This document shows positions 16,341 through 29,185 of a stretch of 64,000 nucleotides of DNA, piece by piece. The notes under the pieces were generated by a model. The model saw only the letters and a program-made list of their open reading frames with translations. It was not told where the DNA came from and searched no databases. Made by a program: the position numbers and the translations under genes. The stretch spans positions 310,001 to 374,000 of the forward strand of contig NZ_JBFABG010000006.1 of the NCBI RefSeq assembly GCF_040640215.1, in the 5' to 3' direction. The stretch comes from Actinosynnema sp040640215. GTDB lineage: Bacteria > Actinomycetota > Actinomycetes > Mycobacteriales > Pseudonocardiaceae. The first letter of the stretch is position 1. Each line of letters opens with the position of its first letter.

Positions 16341-17402
16341 ATGGCGAGCCCACCCCGACGGCCTCCGGACCGCATGCCCGACTCCGCGTTCCAACTGCTC
16401 GTGGAGGGCGTGGTCGACTACGCGATCTTCATGCTGGACCCCGACGGGCACGTGGTGAGCTGGAACTCCGGCGCGGAGCGCATCAAGGGCTACCGCGCGG
16501 AGGAGATCCTCGGCCGGCACTTCTCCACGTTCTACCCGCAGGAGGACGTCATCGCGGAGAAGCCCCGCCGCGAGCTGGAGTCCGCCGTCGCCGACGGCCG
16601 GCTGGAGGACGAGGGGTGGCGGCTGCGCAAGGACGGCACCCGCTTCTGGGCGAACGTCGTGATCACCGCGCTGTTCGACCGGACCGGCCGGTTGCACGGG
16701 TTCGGCAAGGTCACCCGCGACATGACCGAGCGCCGCCGCGCCGAGCAGGAGTTGCTGGAGCGGCGCAGGCTCGTCACCCACCTGGTGGAGGCGCAGGAGC
16801 TGGAGCGGCGGCGGATCGCGTGGGACGTGCACGACGACTCGATCCAGTCGATGGTCGCCGTCGGCATGCGCCTGCAACTGCTCGAAGGCAGGTTGCCCGA
16901 GGAGCACGCCGGCACCGTGCGGCGGCTGGACGACGCCGTGCGCGGCGCGATCGCCCGGCTGCGGGCCCTGGTCTTCCGCCTGCGCCCGCCGGAGATCGAC
17001 CGCCACGGCCTGGTCCGGGCGCTGACGGAGTACCTGGGCGACGTCGCGCCGGGGTGGGGCCTGACCTGCACCGTCCAGGACGGCCTGGAGCGCGAGCCGC
17101 CGAACGACGCGGCCATCACGATCTTCCGCATCTTCCAGGAGGCCCTGGCGAACGTGCACAAGCACGCGCGGGCGTCCACCGTCCAGGTCACCCTGTCCAC
17201 CGAGGACCACGGCACGCTGGTGGAGGTCGCGGACAACGGGATCGGCGTCACCGCCATCCCCGCCGTCCAAGCGGGGCTGGAGCACTTCGGCATGCTCGAA
17301 ATGCGGGAGCGCGCCGAGACCTCGGGCGGCTGGTGGACCTTCGCCGACCGCCCCGGCGGCGGCACCGCCGTCCGGTTCTGGCTGCCCACCACCGTCCCGT
17401 GA
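16341..17402 (+). CDS. PAS-domain sensor histidine kinase (HisKA_3, NarX-like)
   Basis: 353 residues from ATG 16341. A PAS domain (VVDYAIFMLDPDGHVVSWN, GYRAEEILGRH, KDGTRFWANVVI, TRDMTERR) at about 15-135 is followed by a HisKA_3 dimerisation helix with RRRIAWDVHDDSIQ (His near residue 172) and a HATPase domain (IFQEALANVHKHA, VADNGIGV). It is soluble, so it senses an internal cue; PAS domains may bind haem, flavin or other ligands. Its stop overlaps the next receiver gene (GTGA), marking that protein as a direct partner. Confidence 0.93.
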   Translation: MASPPRRPPDRMPDSAFQLLVEGVVDYAIFMLDPDGHVVSWNSGAERIKGYRAEEILGRHFSTFYPQEDVIAEKPRRELESAVADGRLEDEGWRLRKDGTRFWANVVITALFDRTGRLHGFGKVTRDMTERRRAEQELLERRRLVTHLVEAQELERRRIAWDVHDDSIQSMVAVGMRLQLLEGRLPEEHAGTVRRLDDAVRGAIARLRALVFRLRPPEIDRHGLVRALTEYLGDVAPGWGLTCTVQDGLEREPPNDAAITIFRIFQEALANVHKHARASTVQVTLSTEDHGTLVEVADNGIGVTAIPAVQAGLEHFGMLEMRERAETSGGWWTFADRPGGGTAVRFWLPTTVP

Positions 17403-17779
17403 CCCGCATCCTCGTCTGCGACGACGACGCCATGATCAGCGAGGCGCTCCAGGAGGTGTTGGAGGCCGAGGCCGACCTGACCGTGGTGGCCGTCGCCCGC
17501 ACCGCACCCGAGGCCGTCGAGCTGGCCGAACGGCATTCACCCGATGTGGTGGTGTTGGACGTCCGGATGCCCGGCGGCGGGGGCGTCCACGTCGCCCGCG
17601 AGCTCCGGCACCGCCGCCCGGAGATCCGGGTCATGGTCTTCTCCGCCCACGCCGATCCGGCCACGATCGTCGAGATGCGCCACACCGGCGTCACCGAGTA
17701 CCTGGTGAAGGGCGTGCCGAACGCGGAGATCGTGGACACCGTCCGCAGGCTGGGCCGAGGACCCTTCGGGGAGTTGTGA
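17399..17779 (+). CDS. Stand-alone response regulator receiver
   Basis: 126 residues from GTG 17399, overlapping the PAS-kinase stop. Receiver features are VCDDDAMI, the phospho-Asp in VLDVRMPGGGG, Ser in VFSAHAD and Lys in YLVKGV. The sequence is like the receiver half of NarL-type regulators but stops just where a linker and LuxR domain would begin. A simple deletion of the output domain, or a real phosphate-relay protein, would both look like this. Its coupling to the kinase gene supports the second reading. Confidence 0.9.
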   Translation: MTRILVCDDDAMISEALQEVLEAEADLTVVAVARTAPEAVELAERHSPDVVVLDVRMPGGGGVHVARELRHRRPEIRVMVFSAHADPATIVEMRHTGVTEYLVKGVPNAEIVDTVRRLGRGPFGEL

Positions 17780-17840
17780 CCACCCCCGACCTCCCGTAAC
17801 GTCGGGCAGCGCAGCCAGCCACGGCGTCGGGAGTGCCGAC

Positions 17841-18209
17841 ATGGAGCAGCCGCTAGTCACCGTCCGGTCTTCCCTGCTCGACGACGTCCTCCTCGTGGAG
17901 GTGGTCGGCGAGGTGGACCTGGACACGGTGCCCGACATCCGCACCGCCCTGAGCGCGCCCGCGCCCGCCGTCGTGCTGGACCTGGCCGCCGTCACGTTCT
18001 TCGGCTCGGCGGGGATCCAACTGCTGGTGGACGCCGACCGCGAGATCGAGGCCCTCGCCGTGGTGGCCTCCACGCGGCTCGTGCTGCGCCCCCTCGTCGT
18101 GACGGGCCTGGACGTCCGCCTGCCGCTGTGCGCGTCGCCGGACGCCGCCCTGGAGCGCGTCCGAGGGGTGCGGCGCGGGTGGGCCCGGTCGCCGGCCGAG
18201 CCCCGATGA
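17841..18209 (+). CDS. STAS-domain anti-sigma factor antagonist
   Basis: 122 residues. Typical STAS layout: VLLVEVVGEVDLDTVPDIRTAL, VVLDLAAVTFFGSAGIQLLVDAD. The phospho-acceptor position (the Ser of the DSxG loop) is kept as GSAG, though the preceding Asp is Gly. In partner switching the protein in its dephosphorylated form binds an RsbW-like kinase and frees a sigma factor. It follows the kinase/receiver pair and is convergent with the large hybrid kinase gene. Confidence 0.88.
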   Translation: MEQPLVTVRSSLLDDVLLVEVVGEVDLDTVPDIRTALSAPAPAVVLDLAAVTFFGSAGIQLLVDADREIEALAVVASTRLVLRPLVVTGLDVRLPLCASPDAALERVRGVRRGWARSPAEPR

Positions 18210-18240
18210 CGCCGGCGCGGGTCCGTCCCCGCGGTACCGG

Positions 18241-22689
<4,449 letters not shown>

Positions 22690-22787
22690 GAGGGGCCTCC
22701 AACGTCAGCGGATCTGCGCCAAGCCTGCCACTGTCGGAGGTGGCGTGTCCGCTAGGTTGGGCACGACCCGACACACAGGAGCCGCGG

Positions 22788-24179
22788 ATGGCCCAGGGCT
22801 ACCGGCAAGGTTCCGAGGCGGGCCTCGACCTCGACGCGTGGCACCGTCTCGTCGACGGCTTCCACGAAGCCGTGGTCGTGCTCGACCCGGACGGGGTCGT
22901 GCGCTTGGCCAATCCGCTCGCGGCGATCTTGTTCCCGCAGGCCAGACCGGGTGCGCCGACGATCGCGACGGGCCGCTCGCAGGACCTCGGCGGCGGCTGG
23001 ACGGCCTGGTACCGGGGAGCGGACGAATTCCTGGAGGACGCCTCGCGCCGACTCCTGACGATCACCGACCGCGCCGGGACGCTGCGCACCGTGGTCGAAA
23101 TGGCCCCCTCCCCGTACCCGGTCGTGATCGTTCCCGGGGCCCGGGGACGGCTGGAGTGGTGGCGGCGCGGCCCCGACGGCCTCGTCACGGCGGCCCGCAC
23201 CACCCGGCAGCCGGCCGGTGCCACGCCGGCGCTGGCGGCCGTGCTGGACGGCACCGCGCCGCACGCCGAGATCACCGCGCCGGGCGAGGGCGCGTGGGGC
23301 GGTGCGACCGGGCCGGGTCTGGCCGTGCCGCTGACGGACGGCGGGGCGCTGGTCTGCTTCGGCGGCCCCCGGGACCCCGACCTGGTCACCCGGTACGCCG
23401 AGCGCGCGGCGGCGGCGGTCCGCGTCAGCACCCGCCTGGACGAGCAGGAGCGGGCCGTGGCGGCGCTGCGGGCGCACCTGCTGCCCAGCCCCTTGCCGGT
23501 CGTGGCCGGCGTCCGGCTGGCCCAGGTCTACGAGCCCGCGCACCGCGGCATGCTGGTCGGCGGCGACTTCTACGACGTGCACCCGCGCGAGGACGGCAGC
23601 GCCGCGTTCGTGCTCGGCGACGTGGCCGGCAACGGCCTGGAGGCCGCGGTGCACTCCGGGCGGGTGCGGCAGAGCCTGCACGCCCTGCTGGTGGTCGAGC
23701 AGCGGCCCGCGCAACTGCTGAACCTGCTCAACGCGGCGCTGCGGGCGGCGGGCAGCAAGCTGTTCACCACCCTGGTGATCGGGAACCTGGTCCCGGTCCA
23801 GGCCGGCGGGCTGCGGGTGTCGCTGTCGGCGGGCGGGCACCCCGCGCCGCTGGTGCTGCGCTCCGGCGGCCGGGTGGACGAGGTCGCCGTGCACGGCGGG
23901 ATCGTCGGCGTGCTGTCCGAGGTGCGCTTCCAGCAGACCACGGTCGCGCTCGGGCCCGGCGAGACGCTCCTGCTCTACAGCGACGGCGTGACCGAGGCCC
24001 GCGCGCAGGACGACCGGCAGGAGCTGTTCGGCGACGCGCGGCTCAGGGCGACCCTGGCCGAGTGCGCGGGGCTGCCGGCCGAGGCCGTCGCCGAGCACGT
24101 GCGGCGGACGGTGTTCTCCTGGCTGGGCACCGCCGAGCACGACGACCTGACCCTGCTGGTCGTGCAGGCCGAGAGCTGA
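22788..24179 (+). CDS. PP2C/SpoIIE-type serine phosphatase with N-terminal PAS-like sensor
   Basis: 463 residues from ATG 22788 after CAGGAGCC. The N-terminus is PAS-like (GFHEAVVVLDPDGVVRLANPLA), the middle region (about 110-235) is sensor-like but not clearly assigned, and the C-terminus is a PP2C domain with GGDFYDV, GDVAGNG, SAGGHPAPL and the final HDDLTLLVV. Such proteins dephosphorylate STAS proteins and so release sigma factors. It is divergent from the hybrid kinase gene (98 bases between the starts) and convergent with a STAS gene three bases after its stop, which is a likely substrate. Confidence 0.92.
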   Translation: MAQGYRQGSEAGLDLDAWHRLVDGFHEAVVVLDPDGVVRLANPLAAILFPQARPGAPTIATGRSQDLGGGWTAWYRGADEFLEDASRRLLTITDRAGTLRTVVEMAPSPYPVVIVPGARGRLEWWRRGPDGLVTAARTTRQPAGATPALAAVLDGTAPHAEITAPGEGAWGGATGPGLAVPLTDGGALVCFGGPRDPDLVTRYAERAAAAVRVSTRLDEQERAVAALRAHLLPSPLPVVAGVRLAQVYEPAHRGMLVGGDFYDVHPREDGSAAFVLGDVAGNGLEAAVHSGRVRQSLHALLVVEQRPAQLLNLLNAALRAAGSKLFTTLVIGNLVPVQAGGLRVSLSAGGHPAPLVLRSGGRVDEVAVHGGIVGVLSEVRFQQTTVALGPGETLLLYSDGVTEARAQDDRQELFGDARLRATLAECAGLPAEAVAEHVRRTVFSWLGTAEHDDLTLLVVQAES

Positions 24180-24182
24180 CCG

Positions 24183-24506
24183 TCAGGCCGTGGCGTCGTC
24201 CACCGACCCGTGGATGTCCATGACCTCCGTCAGCTCGGTCAGCCGGAACAGCTTGTGCACCGACGGTTGCAGCGAAGCCATCCGGAACCGGCCACCGACC
24301 ACGTCGAGCCGGCGGTGCCAGTCGAGCATCAGGGACAACCCGGTGGTGTCCATGAACGGCACCCCGCTGAGGTCCAGCACCACCCTCTGGCCCGGTGTCT
24401 CCTCAAGGTGGTCGGAGAGCACGGGCACGGTGTCCGCGTCCAGCTCGCCCGACACCGCGACGACGGTCCAACCGCCGCGGACCTCACTGCGCACCTGCAA
24501 GTCCAT
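24183..24506 (-). CDS. STAS-domain anti-sigma factor antagonist (Thr at the phospho-site)
   Basis: 107 residues with GELDADTVPVLSDHLE, RVVLDLSGVPFMDTTGLSLML. The phospho-acceptor loop reads DTTG, so Thr replaces the usual Ser but could still be phosphorylated. It lies between the PP2C phosphatase gene and a divergent RsbW-like gene (137 bases between starts), giving a local set of phosphatase, antagonist and kinase. Confidence 0.9.
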   Translation of the reverse strand: MDLQVRSEVRGGWTVVAVSGELDADTVPVLSDHLEETPGQRVVLDLSGVPFMDTTGLSLMLDWHRRLDVVGGRFRMASLQPSVHKLFRLTELTEVMDIHGSVDDATA

Positions 24507-24642
24507 CGCGTCGCGCCTTCCCGCACGGCGGGTGCCGCGCCGCTACAGATCGTGCAGCACCGGGGCGTGGGACGCGACCACTGGGTGGTCCAAGAGACAG
24601 GATGTGCGACGATGCGGTAACGGCCGATCAACGGGAGCGATT

Positions 24643-25026
24643 GTGCGCAACGAGCCAGCGACGCCGGTGGCCGTGACGCTGCCCGCGACCGCCGGCGCGT
24701 CCGCCCAGGCCCGGCGCATCGTCGGCGAGGCGGTGGCGGCGTGGGGCGTGTCCCCGGACGTCGCCGAGGACGCGGCACTGGTGGTCACGGAACTGGTGTC
24801 CAACGCGGTCGACCACGCGTCGGGACCGCTGGAGCTGACGGTGAGCCGCACCGAGGCGGGTGTCCGCCTGGAGGTGGCCGACCAGTCACCCGACCTGCCC
24901 GAACCCAGACCGGTGCAGGTCGACTCGGCGCGGGGGCGCGGGCTGATCATCGTGGCGGCGCTGAGCCGGGAGTGGGGAACGTCACCCACCCCGGACGGCA
25001 AGGTCGTCTGGGCCGAGCTCGGCTGA
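24643..25026 (+). CDS. RsbW-like anti-sigma kinase (HATPase_c)
   Basis: 127 residues from GTG 24643 preceded by GGGAGC. GHKL ATPase with N-box VVTELVSNAVDHA, G1-like VADQSPDLP, G2-like ARGRGLIIVAALS and the end GKVVWAELG, closely like the gene at 15886. It likely phosphorylates the divergent STAS protein or another antagonist. A terminator-like hairpin lies 139 bases after the stop. The cognate sigma factor is not nearby. Confidence 0.9.
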   Translation: MRNEPATPVAVTLPATAGASAQARRIVGEAVAAWGVSPDVAEDAALVVTELVSNAVDHASGPLELTVSRTEAGVRLEVADQSPDLPEPRPVQVDSARGRGLIIVAALSREWGTSPTPDGKVVWAELG

Positions 25027-25164
25027 CCCCCGCCCGACCCCGGGACGGCACCGCCCCACACCGGGCCGCGGTGACCAAGATCACGTGTGGCGACCCCGCC
25101 CGGTCCCGACGTCCCGAGGCCCTTTCCCGGGCCGGCAGGGCGGGCGAGGTACCCCCGGCACAGG

Positions 25165-25194
25165 GCGGACCCCGGCCGGTGGGCCGGGGTCCGC
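25165..25194. terminator. Hairpin terminator between convergent genes
   Basis: A perfect 13-base stem GCGGACCCCGGCC / GGCCGGGGTCCGC with a 4-base loop, placed between the RsbW-like gene and the convergent trypsin-like protease gene. It probably ends transcription from both sides. Confidence 0.7.
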
Positions 25195-25219
25195 TCCGGT
25201 GACGAGCCCTCCGCCGGGG

Positions 25220-27028
25220 CTAGGCCACTCCGAAGCCACCCCACCGGGTCACGGTCAGGGTGAACGCGGCCGTTCCGCTGCGGCCGTCGGCCGAGGTCGC
25301 CTTGATCGTGACCTGGTAGGTCCCGGGCGGCGTCGAGAAGCCGGTCGACACGAACACGGTGCTCGTGCCGCCCTGGGCGACCGAACGCGGGTTGAACTGG
25401 AACTGCGAGCCCGCCGGGTTCCCGGTCGCGGTCAGCGACAGGGTGCCGGTGCCGCCGGACGCGGTGACCGAGAACTGGGCGAAGAAGCCCTGCTGCACGG
25501 ACGCCGAGGACGGGCTGAGCCGGACCGCCACGTCGCCGCCGGGCGCGTCGCCCTCGACGGTGAACGCCAGCGCGGTGGTGGCGGTCTTGCCGCCGGACCC
25601 GGTGCCGGTCACGGTCACGGTGTAGGTGCCGGCCGGCGTGGAGGCGCTGGTCTCCACGGTCAACTTCGCGTTCGACCCGGTGCGGATCGACGTCGGCTGG
25701 AACACCGCCTTGGCTCCACCGGGCAGCCCCGAGGCGGACAACGCCACCGTGTCGGGACCGCCCGACCCGGCGGCCGAGGTGACCGTGGTGGACGCGTGCT
25801 TGCCCGCCGCGACCTTCAGGCTCGACGGCGACAGGCCGAGGGTGAAGTCACCGGGCACCTGGTCGCCGCCCTTGACGGTCAGCGACACCGTGGCGGTGGC
25901 GGTCTTGCCGCCGGAACCGGTGCCGGTCACGGTCACGGTGTAGGTGCCGTTGGGCGTGGAGGCGCTGGTCTCCACGGTCAACTTCGCGTTCGACCCGGTG
26001 CGGATCGACGTCGGCTGGAACACCGCCCTGGCCCCACCGGGCAGCCCCGAGGAGGACAGCGTCACGCCCTCCGCACCACCGGACCCGGCCACCGAGGTGA
26101 CCGTGGTGGACGCGTGCTTGCCCGCCACGACCTCCAGGCTCGACGGCGACGCGCCCAGCGTGAAGTCGGACTGCGGCGCGCCGACCTCCTGCTCTACCCA
26201 GTCGCCCATGTCGTTGGTCAGCCGCCCGTAGACGCCGTACCACTTGAAGTCGCTGCGGCTCCACGACGCGACGCCGACGATCTTGCCGTCCACGATCAGC
26301 GGGCCGCCGCTGTCACCGGGCAGGATCGTGGTGCGGCCGTCGGGGTACCCGGCGCAGATCATCGTGGCGGACTTGAAGCCCGCGCCGACGCCCTGGCACA
26401 CCGAGTCGCCGTTCACGATCGGCAGGGTGGCCTTGTCCAGCGTGACGTCGCGCCGGTTGTCGTCGAAGTCCTTCTTGCCGTAGCCGAAGCCGAGGCCGTT
26501 CTTGCCCGGCGTCGCCAGCCCGGCGTCGGCGGACGTGGCGAACCGCGCGTACGCGCCGCCGCGCACCGGGATGTCGTCGGCGGTGGTGACGACCGCGACG
26601 TCGTAGCCCTGGTCGAAGTTGACGTACTTCGGGTGCTTCTTGTACTCGACCGCCTTGGTGCGGAACCCGCCGCCCGCGTCGAGGTCGTCCAGGCCGTAGA
26701 CGAAGCTCTTCTCGCCCTGGGCGTCCGCGCAGTGCGCGGCGATGAGGATCTTGCGGGGCGCGACGACGGAGCCGGTGCAGGTCTGGCCCTGCGGTCGGGT
26801 GCCGCCCGCGCGGATGCCCGCGATGATCCCCGGGAACTCGTCGACCGTGGCGCTCTGCCCGTTGTGGAACAGCGCGCCGGAGTCGGATCTGACCGGGACC
26901 GTGTCGCCCTCGTAGTTCGCGGCGGGGGCGTTGCCCGACGCGGCGGAAGCTCCCGACAGGGGCAGGAGCGGTAGCAGCAAGGCCGCCGCGACGAGGGGCG
27001 CGAGACCCCTGGGACGTGGTCGTTTCAC
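25220..27028 (-). CDS. Secreted trypsin-like serine protease with C-terminal Ig-like repeats
   Basis: 602 residues from GTG 27028. Signal peptide about 1-30 (KR-rich start, LLLPLLPLSGASA). The chymotrypsin-fold domain covers about 45-290, with the triad His in AAHC, Asp in YDVAVV and Ser in PGDSGGP. Two near-identical 105-106-residue repeats follow, each opening DFTLGxSPSSL, and then a third related unit without the same opening. The repeats are rich in Ser/Thr/Gly beta strands and probably act as stalk or substrate-binding modules. The gene stands alone; its upstream region shares a promoter-like module with the subtilase gene at 33149. Confidence 0.92.
   Translation of the reverse strand: MKRPRPRGLAPLVAAALLLPLLPLSGASAASGNAPAANYEGDTVPVRSDSGALFHNGQSATVDEFPGIIAGIRAGGTRPQGQTCTGSVVAPRKILIAAHCADAQGEKSFVYGLDDLDAGGGFRTKAVEYKKHPKYVNFDQGYDVAVVTTADDIPVRGGAYARFATSADAGLATPGKNGLGFGYGKKDFDDNRRDVTLDKATLPIVNGDSVCQGVGAGFKSATMICAGYPDGRTTILPGDSGGPLIVDGKIVGVASWSRSDFKWYGVYGRLTNDMGDWVEQEVGAPQSDFTLGASPSSLEVVAGKHASTTVTSVAGSGGAEGVTLSSSGLPGGARAVFQPTSIRTGSNAKLTVETSASTPNGTYTVTVTGTGSGGKTATATVSLTVKGGDQVPGDFTLGLSPSSLKVAAGKHASTTVTSAAGSGGPDTVALSASGLPGGAKAVFQPTSIRTGSNAKLTVETSASTPAGTYTVTVTGTGSGGKTATTALAFTVEGDAPGGDVAVRLSPSSASVQQGFFAQFSVTASGGTGTLSLTATGNPAGSQFQFNPRSVAQGGTSTVFVSTGFSTPPGTYQVTIKATSADGRSGTAAFTLTVTRWGGFGVA
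25535..26167 (-). repeat. Two tandem Ig-like coding repeats of about 318 bp
   Basis: Units 25850-26167 and 25535-25849 in the protease gene encode near-identical modules with SPSSL, GKHASTTVTS, PTSIRTGSNAKLTVET and TVTVTGTGSGGKTAT. Long stretches are identical in DNA, a sign of recent duplication or gene conversion. Confidence 0.85.
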
Positions 27029-27420
27029 TGTGTTTCCCTTCCAGGCGGACAGCCGCTCCAGCAGGGGGTGGGGCGGCGAGGTTCACTGTCGGGCCGCACC
27101 GGTGCGGGAACAATCAGGGTCGTGGTCCGTAGGGGTACGGCACTAATGCGCCCGCACCGCGCCGATCGTGGCGCGCGGGGCCGGCGTAAGTCCTTTGAGG
27201 ACAGACCGGTCGTCCCGGCGGGCGGGACCACCGGTCGCTCCGCGCTCGCACCGCCGGCGGCCCGACGGCGCACGCCGCGTTCACCCGGTCGGCGGTGCCG
27301 GGTCCCCTGCCCGGGTCGCACGCGGCCCGGTCCCGGCGGACCCTCCTTGTGACGCCTGCCCGGGGCCGGGGCCGGCCACTACCCTGCCGACCACCAGAAC
27401 CGTTCTCCCGAGGGGGCACT
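27029..27420. other. Divergent promoter region, protease / DUF885 gene
   Basis: A 392-base gap. It holds a perfect 14-base palindrome CCGCACCGGTGCGG (27094-27107) and the GAACAA / CGTA-N4-TACG / ACTAA module (27108-27146). No gene was seen; the region 27150-27420 shows nothing clear beyond GC-rich sequence and possible promoters for the DUF885 gene. Confidence 0.55.
27108..27146 (-). promoter_or_regulatory. Promoter/operator module shared with the subtilase unit
   Basis: On the plus strand GAACAA, 14 bases, CGTA-GGGG-TACG (within the palindrome-like CCGTAGGGGTACGG), 2 bases, ACTAA. The same elements with the same 14-base spacer occur at 33241-33280, upstream of the other secreted protease unit. 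It lies 80-118 bases before the trypsin-like gene. A shared regulator is inferred. Confidence 0.55.
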
Positions 27421-29091
27421 GTGACCGACGAGCGGCTCGCCGACCTGGCGGCGGACTACTTCCAGGACGTGATCGAGACCGATCCGTTCGCCGCCACCGC
27501 GTACGGCGTCGCGGGGCACGACGGCGACGTGCCCGATCCGAGCCGGGAGGCCGACCGCGAGCGGGTCGACCGGCTGGACGGGTTCCGGCGGCGGCTGGAC
27601 GGGATCGACCCGGGCGGGCTGACCGGGCAGGACGTCGTGACGCACGCGATGCTGGACCGGTTGGTGCGCGACCACCGCGCCGAGCTGGTGAGCGGCTTCG
27701 GGCTCGGCACCGCCGAGATCGCGGTGTCCGCGAGCCTGGTCGGCGTGCAGAACCTGGTGTTCGGCACGGTGCCGGTGGTGCGGTTGGCGACGCCCGACGA
27801 CACCGCGGCCTACCTGCGCCGGCTGGAGGGCCTGGGCGGGTACTTCGACGCCGCCGGGGACCGGTACCGGGAGGCGGGCGCGGACGGCCGGCACCCGACC
27901 ACGTCGGGCGTGCGGCAGGCCGTGGCGCAGCTCCGCGGCTACCTGGCGTCGGACCTGGCGGGAGATCCGTTCCTGCGCCCGGCGGAGGGCGACGACGCGA
28001 CCCGGGTGGCCGAGGTCGTGCAGCGGACCGTGCGGCCGGCGCTCGCCCGGCTGGCCGGGGTGCTCACCGACGTGCTGCTGCCCCTGGCGCGGGACGACGA
28101 GCACGTCGGCGTGTGCTTCGTGCCCGGCGGCGAGGAGGCGTACGCGGCGGCCGTGCGGGCGCACACCACGACCGGGCTCACGCCCGAGGAGATCCACCAG
28201 GTGGGCCTGGACCGGCTCGCCGAGGTGCACGACGAGGTCGCGGAGCTCGGGTCGCGGCTGTTCGGCACGTCCGCCGTGCCGGACGTGCTGCGCCGGTTGC
28301 GCGACGACGAGGAACTGCGCTTCGACACCGCCGACGAGATCGTGGCGTGCGCGGTCGCGGCGCTGGAACGCGCGGAAGGCGCGCTGCCCCGGTGGTTCCG
28401 GCACTACGAGATCGCGCCCTGCGTGGTCGAGCCGATGCACCCGGCGGAAGCCGAGGGCTCGGTGCTGGGCTACTACCGGCAGCCCGCCGACGACGGCTCG
28501 CGGCCCGGCGCGCACGTGGTGAACACGCACCTGCCCCGGTCGCGGCCCCGGTTCGAGTACGAGGCGCTGGCGTTCCACGAGAGCGTGCCGGGGCACCACC
28601 TCCAGATCGCGGTGGCGCAGTCGCTGAAGGACGTCCCGGACTTCCGGCGGTTCGTCTACGTGACCGCGCACGCCGAGGGCTGGGGCCTGTACACCGAGCG
28701 GCTGGCCGACGAGATGGGCCTCTACACCGACGACCTGACCCGGATGGGGATGCTGTCGTTCGACGCGTGGCGGGCGTGCCGGCTGGTCGTGGACACCGGG
28801 ATGCACCACTCCGGGTGGTCGCGGGACCGGGCGCTGGCGTTCCTGCGGGACAACACCGCCGCGACGGAGTCCAACGTGCGCAACGAGATCGACCGGTACA
28901 TCGCGTGGCCGGGCCAGGCGACGGCCTACCTGCTGGGCCGGCTGCACATCGACGGCCTGCGGACCAGGGCGGAACGGGCGCTGGGCGACCGGTTCGACCC
29001 GCGCGACTTCCACCACCAGGTGCTGTCCAACGGGGCCGTGCCGCTGGAGGCGCTGACCGGCATCGTCGACCGGTGGCTCGGAACGGCCTGA
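27421..29091 (+). CDS. DUF885 family protein, probable metallo-carboxypeptidase-like
   Basis: 556 residues from GTG 27421. All-helical DUF885 protein with the zinc-ligand type motif HESVPGHH (HExxxGHH form) near residue 385 and AEGWGLYTERLADEMG about 35 residues later, which supplies the third ligand in the family. Members are thought to be soluble or lipoprotein metallopeptidases. No signal peptide is seen here, so it is likely cytoplasmic. It is transcribed alone and ends at a strong hairpin. Confidence 0.9.
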   Translation: MTDERLADLAADYFQDVIETDPFAATAYGVAGHDGDVPDPSREADRERVDRLDGFRRRLDGIDPGGLTGQDVVTHAMLDRLVRDHRAELVSGFGLGTAEIAVSASLVGVQNLVFGTVPVVRLATPDDTAAYLRRLEGLGGYFDAAGDRYREAGADGRHPTTSGVRQAVAQLRGYLASDLAGDPFLRPAEGDDATRVAEVVQRTVRPALARLAGVLTDVLLPLARDDEHVGVCFVPGGEEAYAAAVRAHTTTGLTPEEIHQVGLDRLAEVHDEVAELGSRLFGTSAVPDVLRRLRDDEELRFDTADEIVACAVAALERAEGALPRWFRHYEIAPCVVEPMHPAEAEGSVLGYYRQPADDGSRPGAHVVNTHLPRSRPRFEYEALAFHESVPGHHLQIAVAQSLKDVPDFRRFVYVTAHAEGWGLYTERLADEMGLYTDDLTRMGMLSFDAWRACRLVVDTGMHHSGWSRDRALAFLRDNTAATESNVRNEIDRYIAWPGQATAYLLGRLHIDGLRTRAERALGDRFDPRDFHHQVLSNGAVPLEALTGIVDRWLGTA

Positions 29092-29096
29092 GCACC

Positions 29097-29135
29097 CGCC
29101 GGGAAAGTGCTCGGAGGATGAGCACTTTCCCGGCG
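29097..29135 (+). terminator. Strong hairpin terminator after the DUF885 gene
   Basis: Perfect 15-base inverted repeat CGCCGGGAAAGTGCT / AGCACTTTCCCGGCG around a 9-base loop, beginning six bases after the DUF885 stop. Its strength and place fit a rho-independent-like terminator without a U-tract. Confidence 0.75.
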
Positions 29136-29149
29136 CACGATGGGTGTCA

Positions 29150-29185
29150 CCCGGGACGACGCCCGGGACGACGCCCGGGATGACG
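29150..29185. repeat. Three 12-bp tandem repeats at a gene start
   Basis: CCCGGGACGACG twice and CCCGGGATGACG once, in a row. The single base change in the third copy creates the ATG at 29180 used as the start of the YdeI-like gene. Confidence 0.75.
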
